Below, in pieces: positions 22,100-25,750 of a stretch of DNA of 25,750 nt. The stretch is from Candidatus Methanophagales archaeon (GTDB lineage Archaea > Halobacteriota > Syntropharchaeia > Alkanophagales > Methanospirareceae), in NCBI GenBank assembly GCA_021161765.1, contig JAGGZZ010000223.1, forward strand, positions 1 to 25,750, given 5' to 3'. Every line of letters starts with the position of its first letter. The stretch's first letter is position 1. Both the position numbers and the translations under genes were made by a program. The notes under the pieces are model-generated. The model saw only the letters and a list, made by a program, of their open reading frames with translations. It did not search any database and was not told where the DNA came from.

Positions 22100-22226
22100 A
22101 CTATAACTTCCTTCTATTTAAGACACAGATTTACACGGATTTACGCAGATTTATTTTAGTTTAACCATGTTGATTCTTATCATCCGTGTCAATCTGCGTT
22201 AATCTGTGTCTACAATTTATTTTCTA
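22100..22226 (-). repeat. Repeat family A, copy 7 (reverse orientation)
   Basis: Reads ATAACTTCCTTCTATTTAAG, ACACAGATTTACACGGATTT, a centre, then CAATCTGCGTTAATCTGTG and TCTACAATTTATTTTCTATT. On the minus strand the left end AAATAGAAAATAAATTGTAG contains the mfnF stop codon (22217-22219). The copy fills the gap between convergent CBS and mfnF genes. Its promoter-type arm points towards the 3' end of the CBS gene and lacks the TATA part. Confidence 0.85.
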
Positions 22227-23248
22227 TTTTGTTCTTGTTCTAACAGCTTTGCCACCGCATAGGCGGGAAAAGTTGCAGATATTCTTTTCCCATAGACGGA
22301 AGAAAGCGACAAAAAAGCGATGTTTAACGATTCAGCAGCTTCTTTAGCGATAAAATCGCCCGTTCCTGCTGCTACCAGCTTTCTCAATCCATGTCTCTCC
22401 TTTATCTTCTCTATTGAACCACTCAACTCTTGTACTTGCACACTCTTTACCTGCTCTGCAATACCGACTGCGCTATCTTCTCCTACACCCTCAAGGTCAC
22501 TGCACACCACCCTTGCCAGTCTTCGCAGTGCACTCACTCTGCTTTTTCCCTCCTTCTCACGACCTGCAAAGGCATAACTATCGGGGGTTTCACAACTGTA
22601 ATCGCCATCGTTTAAGTATCCAAGAGCGAGATAAACGTCAGCAGTTATAGCAAACAGCTCTGAAGAAATCTTGCATTCCTCCCCTCCTTCTCCCTCTCCC
22701 ACTCCGACTTTTTTCAGCAGTGTGGCAACCGGGGTTCTTAAGATACCCGAATAGATTAGTTCGCCGTATTTCAGTCGCTCGAAATCTGTTCTCTTTGCCT
22801 TTATTTCTCCCCCCACTATTGGAATCACATCGGTTGTGGTGCTGCCGACATCGACGAAAATCGCATTTTTATATTGCTCGGACACGAGCTTCGCAGAGGC
22901 GAGCCAGTTAGTAGCTGCGAATGAAAGAGGGTCTTTATCAACGTAGGAATCGCTTTTAAATGTGCACATCAGGTCGAAAAATTTTGCGTTCTTAAACGTA
23001 TCGGAAACAGCACTTTTTATGTGTAAAACACCCTCTCTTTTTGTCGCGAAGCAGTCGCACAGCTCCCCGGTCATCACCACACCTACGGCTTCTATTCCGG
23101 GCTCAAATTGCTTTTTCAGTTCAGACAGCACCACGTCGTGTAGAATCGTATTATTTTTCCACAGAGGCGCATAAACGGAATCAACAAATCCGCCGTCTGA
23201 CGTGGCAACTTTTGTATTTGCCCCTCCTATGTCTATGCCTATAAACAT
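22217..23248 (-). CDS. mfnF: MfnF-type methanofuran biosynthesis enzyme (H4MPT-linked C1 pathway protein)
   Basis: 343-residue member of the COG1548 family, ASKHA fold of the hydantoinase/oxoprolinase type. MfnF joins the glutamyl-tyramine moiety to the aminomethylfuran phosphate to give the methanofuran core. The N-terminal phosphate loop MFIGIDIGGANTKVA is at 1-15, then VMTGELCDCFATKREGV at about 58-74, and a second nucleotide loop FVDVGSTTTDVIPI at about 130-143. LVAAGTGDFIAKEAA lies near 292-306. Length fits. The residues EQEQNRK-stop come from the repeat A7 end. It is divergent from grpE across 70 nt. Together with mptG this puts two C1-carrier biosynthesis genes in the window. Confidence 0.87.
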   Translation of the reverse strand: MFIGIDIGGANTKVATSDGGFVDSVYAPLWKNNTILHDVVLSELKKQFEPGIEAVGVVMTGELCDCFATKREGVLHIKSAVSDTFKNAKFFDLMCTFKSDSYVDKDPLSFAATNWLASAKLVSEQYKNAIFVDVGSTTTDVIPIVGGEIKAKRTDFERLKYGELIYSGILRTPVATLLKKVGVGEGEGGEECKISSELFAITADVYLALGYLNDGDYSCETPDSYAFAGREKEGKSRVSALRRLARVVCSDLEGVGEDSAVGIAEQVKSVQVQELSGSIEKIKERHGLRKLVAAGTGDFIAKEAAESLNIAFLSLSSVYGKRISATFPAYAVAKLLEQEQNRK

Positions 23249-23318
23249 AATCGTATAAAGGTATTTACAATTAAAGGAAAAAGTGCTTTTATGGAGGTGC
23301 TTATCTTTCTACTGAAAA

Positions 23319-24077
23319 ATGGCAAAAGGTGTGAGCGTGAGTAAAAAGGAATTCGAGGAAAGGATAGAGCAATTGACAAGCGAAGTTAGCGTTCCCGTTA
23401 AAGCAGTAGAGGCGGAAATGGGTAAACTGAGCGGCATAAGGGGTGAATTACGCGGAATAGTGAAGGAGCTGGATAGAATAAAAGAGATGTTAGAGGAGGA
23501 AGGAGAGCAAGCGTTAAACGAAGAAGGGCTGGAAGAGATAGGAGATGCTGTGGAGATTTTAACCGATGAGTGGGAATCTAAGAAAACGAAAACCGAGGCG
23601 ATATTGAGGGAGAGGGAAAAGGGAGAAGAAGCCGAGAAATATCTGACGGATTTAACGTATTTGAAGGCGGAATTCGAGAACTATAAGCGCAGAGCAGAAA
23701 AAGACAAACACGATTTTGCTGATTATCTCCTCAAAGGCGTTATAGCCGAATTATTACCTATTGTGGACAATTTAGAAGTTGCAATAGAGCATGCAAAAGA
23801 GAATAAGCACTCGGAAGGTCTGGTAAAGGGGGTGGAAATGACATTGAAGCAGTTCAAAGAGGTTTTAGGGCGCGAAGGCGTCACGGAGATAAAAGCGAAG
23901 GGTGAGCAATTCGACCCCTTTAGGCATGAGGTCGTTTCAAAGGAAGTGAGCGAGGGTCATGCAGAGAACACGGTGATAGAAGTGGTTAGAAAAGGGTATT
24001 TGTTTCACGAAAAGGTTATAAGACCCGCAATGGTGAAGATAGCGGCGGTAGGGGAAGAGGGGAAAGAAAGACCGTGA
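23319..24077 (+). CDS. grpE: GrpE, nucleotide exchange factor of DnaK
   Basis: 252-residue GrpE. It releases ADP from DnaK (Hsp70) and so drives the chaperone cycle. The GrpE domain begins near residue 110: AEFENYKRRAEKDKHDF, LLPIVDNLEVAIEHA, GVEMTLKQFKEVLGREGV, FDPFRHEVVS, VIRPAMVKIA. The N-terminal ~105 residues form a long Glu/Lys-rich, heptad-like coiled coil, longer than in typical GrpE proteins (about 180-200 residues). DnaK, DnaJ and HrcA-type genes, usual neighbours, are not seen. A TATA-like GCTTTTATGG at 23285-23294 lies about 29 nt before the ATG without a close Shine-Dalgarno, so a leaderless start is likely. Confidence 0.93.
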   Translation: MAKGVSVSKKEFEERIEQLTSEVSVPVKAVEAEMGKLSGIRGELRGIVKELDRIKEMLEEEGEQALNEEGLEEIGDAVEILTDEWESKKTKTEAILREREKGEEAEKYLTDLTYLKAEFENYKRRAEKDKHDFADYLLKGVIAELLPIVDNLEVAIEHAKENKHSEGLVKGVEMTLKQFKEVLGREGVTEIKAKGEQFDPFRHEVVSKEVSEGHAENTVIEVVRKGYLFHEKVIRPAMVKIAAVGEEGKERP

Positions 24078-24105
24078 AGAAGAGTTCATTATTAACAAAT
24101 CCTTG

Positions 24106-24264
24106 AATTTCACCGCAGAGCACACGGAGAACGCAGAGGCATAAATTATAGACACAGATTAACGCAGATGATAATATAGCGGATTGGCGGTTTAGCGTTT
24201 TGGTCAAAGGGAGTGAGCCGCTAACGAGCTAAACCTCAAAACTCGCTTAATCAGTGGAAATCCG
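24106..24264 (+). repeat. Repeat G plus repeat family A copy 8 with interior block E
   Basis: TTTCACCGCAGAGCACACGG and AGAACGCAGAGGC (24106-24140) lead directly into ATAAATTATAGACACAG, ATTAACGCAGATGATAATAT. Block E (24169-24252) follows: GGTTTAGCGTTTTGGTCAAA, CTAACGAGCTAAACCTC and AACTCGCTTAATC. The right arm is short (AGTGGAAATCCGG) and lacks the TATA-like end. Confidence 0.8.
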
Positions 24265-24348
24265 GCAATAAATTGCAATACTTGATGTTGAAAAATCCCA
24301 AAAAGGTTTGTTTTGAATTTTGAGTTTAGATATTGGAGTTTGTTTAGA

Positions 24349-24396
24349 CCGGGGCTCTGCCCCGGTAACCCCGCAAGTCCGGTAGGGGCTTATTTA
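24349..24396. repeat. Hairpin repeat family B, copy 2
   Basis: CCGGGGC-TCT-GCCCCGG (24349-24365) is a perfect 7-bp stem, followed by TAACCCCGCAAGTCCGGTAG and GGGCTTA, with a second stem AGTCC/GGGCT. It lies free of family A here, whereas copy 1 is nested in one. Confidence 0.7.
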
Positions 24397-24459
24397 GAGT
24401 TTCGTGCTTAGGATTTATACCACAAGATATTGAGCAATTACTTTATCATACAATATAAA

Positions 24460-24499
24460 AAGCTTTTCGGTCATAGTCATATAGAAAACCGAAAAGCTT
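24460..24499. promoter_or_regulatory. 12-bp inverted repeat upstream of the surface-protein gene
   Basis: AAGCTTTTCGGT (24460-24471) and ACCGAAAAGCTT (24488-24499) are perfect inverted copies separated by 16 nt, flanked by TATAAAA and TATATAA. It lies about 90 nt before the ATG of the beta-helix protein. It could be an operator, a cruciform or part of a promoter. The rest of 24265-24590 shows only family B and A/T-rich sequence. Confidence 0.55.
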
Positions 24500-24590
24500 A
24501 TATAACCCTTTCACCTTAAAAATTTTTGGAGTCAAAATTTTAAAAAAATGAAAGCGAAGGCGAGGGATAAGGAAGTGGGTAAGGCAATAT

Positions 24591-25750
24591 ATGGGGATGG
24601 GGATGTCAGCAGGGAATTGGGTTAAATCGGGAATAAACGGTTCTGCAAAGGAATGCAAAGTTTCTTCTTTAAAGAAAAGTTTTGTGACCGCGATATTAGT
24701 CGTTTCTGTGCTTGCGATGTTTACCGCGGTTGCGGGTGCGACTACGCATTATGTCAATCCCGGTGATTCAATTCAATCTGCTGTGAACGCCGCAAATCCC
24801 GGTGACATCATCATCGTGCGCGACGGCACGTACACCGAGAACGTGGACGTGAACAAGCGATTGACGGTTCGGTCGGAGAACGGTTCCGCTTTGACGACGG
24901 TTAGGGCAGCAAGCACAGACGAACACGTCTTCCATGTAACAGCGGATTACGTGAACATCACCGGGTTCACGGTGGAAAATGCAACTAAACTTTATAAGGC
25001 GGGGATTAATCTTGACAGTAATGTGGACCACTGCAACGTTTCTGATAACAAGGCATCGGGCAACTATTTTGGCATCTACCTGTATCAGTCGAGCCACAAC
25101 ACGCTCTCGAACAACACCGCTAACTTGAACACCTACTACGGCATCACGATACGTTTATCAAGCAACTACAACACGCTCACGAACAACACCGCTAACTGAA
25201 CGCTCATTACGGCATCTGCCTGTCTGATTCGACCCACAACACGTTCACGAACAACACTGCTAACTCGAACAACCGCTACGGCATCTACCTCTACAACGCC
25301 GACAACAACAACATCACCTGCAACTGGGTTGCGCACAACGACCAGCGAGGATTCTACTTATACAGTGGAAGCACGGGCAACAACATCAGCTACAACAACA
25401 TCATGTCCAACGGCGAACTGCAACTCGACGGCAGTTACCACTGGAACTTCTACAACAAGCAATCAGATGCCGTGGTAGCGGAACACAATTACTGGGGAAC
25501 GACAAGTTCAGCGGTCATCGTCGCGGGCATCAAAGAGGATACGGGAAGTGTGGACTACGAGCCATTTCTAACTGCGCCTGCACCTTGTGCACCGGGTCCG
25601 GAACCAGCACCTGAACCACTAAACATCACTTCCTTCGCACCTTCATCACCTGTTAACGATACGGTCTGCACATGGAGAACGTTTAACGTAACGGTAAATC
25701 AAACGGTAAACGTTAGCTGGTATTTGAATAATTCGCTGCTGCACACGAAC
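24591..25750 (+). pseudogene. Secreted parallel beta-helix (NosD-like) surface protein, frameshifted and cut by window end
   Basis: From ATG 24591 the protein has a signal-peptide-like stretch (SLKKSFVTAILVVSVLAMF, then AVAGA) near residues 26-50. An HYVNPGDSIQSAVNAANPGD region follows, then repeated PbH1/NosD turns with NNTAN, YGIYLY and HNTLSNN motifs of about 23-24 residues. The frame stops at TGA 25197-25199 inside a repeat. Restoring one T (AACTGAAC to AACTTGAAC, as in the previous repeat) continues the same repeats from 25199 to the end of the window, with no stop in 184 codons. The downstream part holds further beta-helix turns, a Pro-rich linker, and an Ig/PKD-like start (SFAPSSPVNDTV, TFNVTVNQTVNVSW) known from archaeal envelope proteins. 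A sequencing indel, phase variation or true decay are all possible. In-frame ATGs at 24597 and 24603 are alternative starts. Confidence 0.8.

Noticed and set aside
2838..24264. Repeats as classical insertion sequences
   Set aside because: No transposase frame lies in any copy and no clear target-site duplications were seen; a MITE-like origin cannot be shown from the sequence alone.
1..25750. tRNA or rRNA genes
   Set aside because: No cloverleaf with TTCRANNC-type T-loop or rRNA-like conserved stretches was noticed when reading the intergenic spaces; a tRNAscan/Infernal run would be decisive.

Overview
The window reads as a genome fragment of an anaerobic methane-oxidising archaeon of the ANME-1 group (Ca. 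Methanophagales). The main evidence is a complete mcrBGA operon at 14268-18163. Its McrA has Val instead of the usual Gln next to F430, a cysteine-rich patch beside that Val, and Ala where methanogens have the S-methylated Cys. Archaeal ribosomal proteins S8e and L21e, tetrahydromethanopterin and methanofuran biosynthesis genes, two component A2 ATPases and McrC support an archaeal, MCR-dependent organism. The ANME-1 assignment is inference from remembered family features, not from a search.

Layout. 1-2830 (minus strand): tsaC, a 53-residue zinc-ribbon gene, rps8e, a HerA-type ATPase, and the first 51 codons of a RecF/OLD-like ATPase that runs off the window. 2987-5800: mptG (beta-RFAP synthase, plus strand) converging on a DUF1786 ASKHA-fold protein, then rpl21e. 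5931-7933: mpgS-mpgP, the two-step mannosylglycerate pathway. 8033-8602: a class I SAM methyltransferase. 8927-12932: two tandem atwA genes and mcrC, the MCR activation module. 13072-14096 (minus strand): two small genes of unknown function and a broken YgiT/MqsA-type zinc-finger gene. 14268-18163: mcrB-mcrG-mcrA, followed by strong hairpin terminators. 18496-20667: two unknown genes, a double zf-TFIIB protein and a bacterial-type coaE. 20904-24077: a four-CBS-domain protein, mfnF (methanofuran biosynthesis) and grpE. 24591-end: a secreted parallel beta-helix surface protein with a one-base frameshift, cut by the window end.

The gene content is held together by C1 metabolism. MCR, its ATP-dependent activation proteins, and enzymes for three cofactors of the pathway or central metabolism (H4MPT, methanofuran, CoA) lie within 25 kb.

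The most unusual layer is non-coding. Nearly every longer intergenic space is built from a few families of hairpin-forming dispersed repeats. One family (A, about eight copies) has an arm that carries a TATA-box-like sequence about 26 nt upstream of a start codon, and an opposite end that begins at the stop codon of the preceding gene. A second composite element (C+D) fills both of two convergent gene gaps from one stop codon to the other. A third (B) has two hairpins with compensatory base changes between copies. These look like elements that have become part of promoters and transcript ends. No tRNA, rRNA, CRISPR array, integrase or transposase gene was seen.
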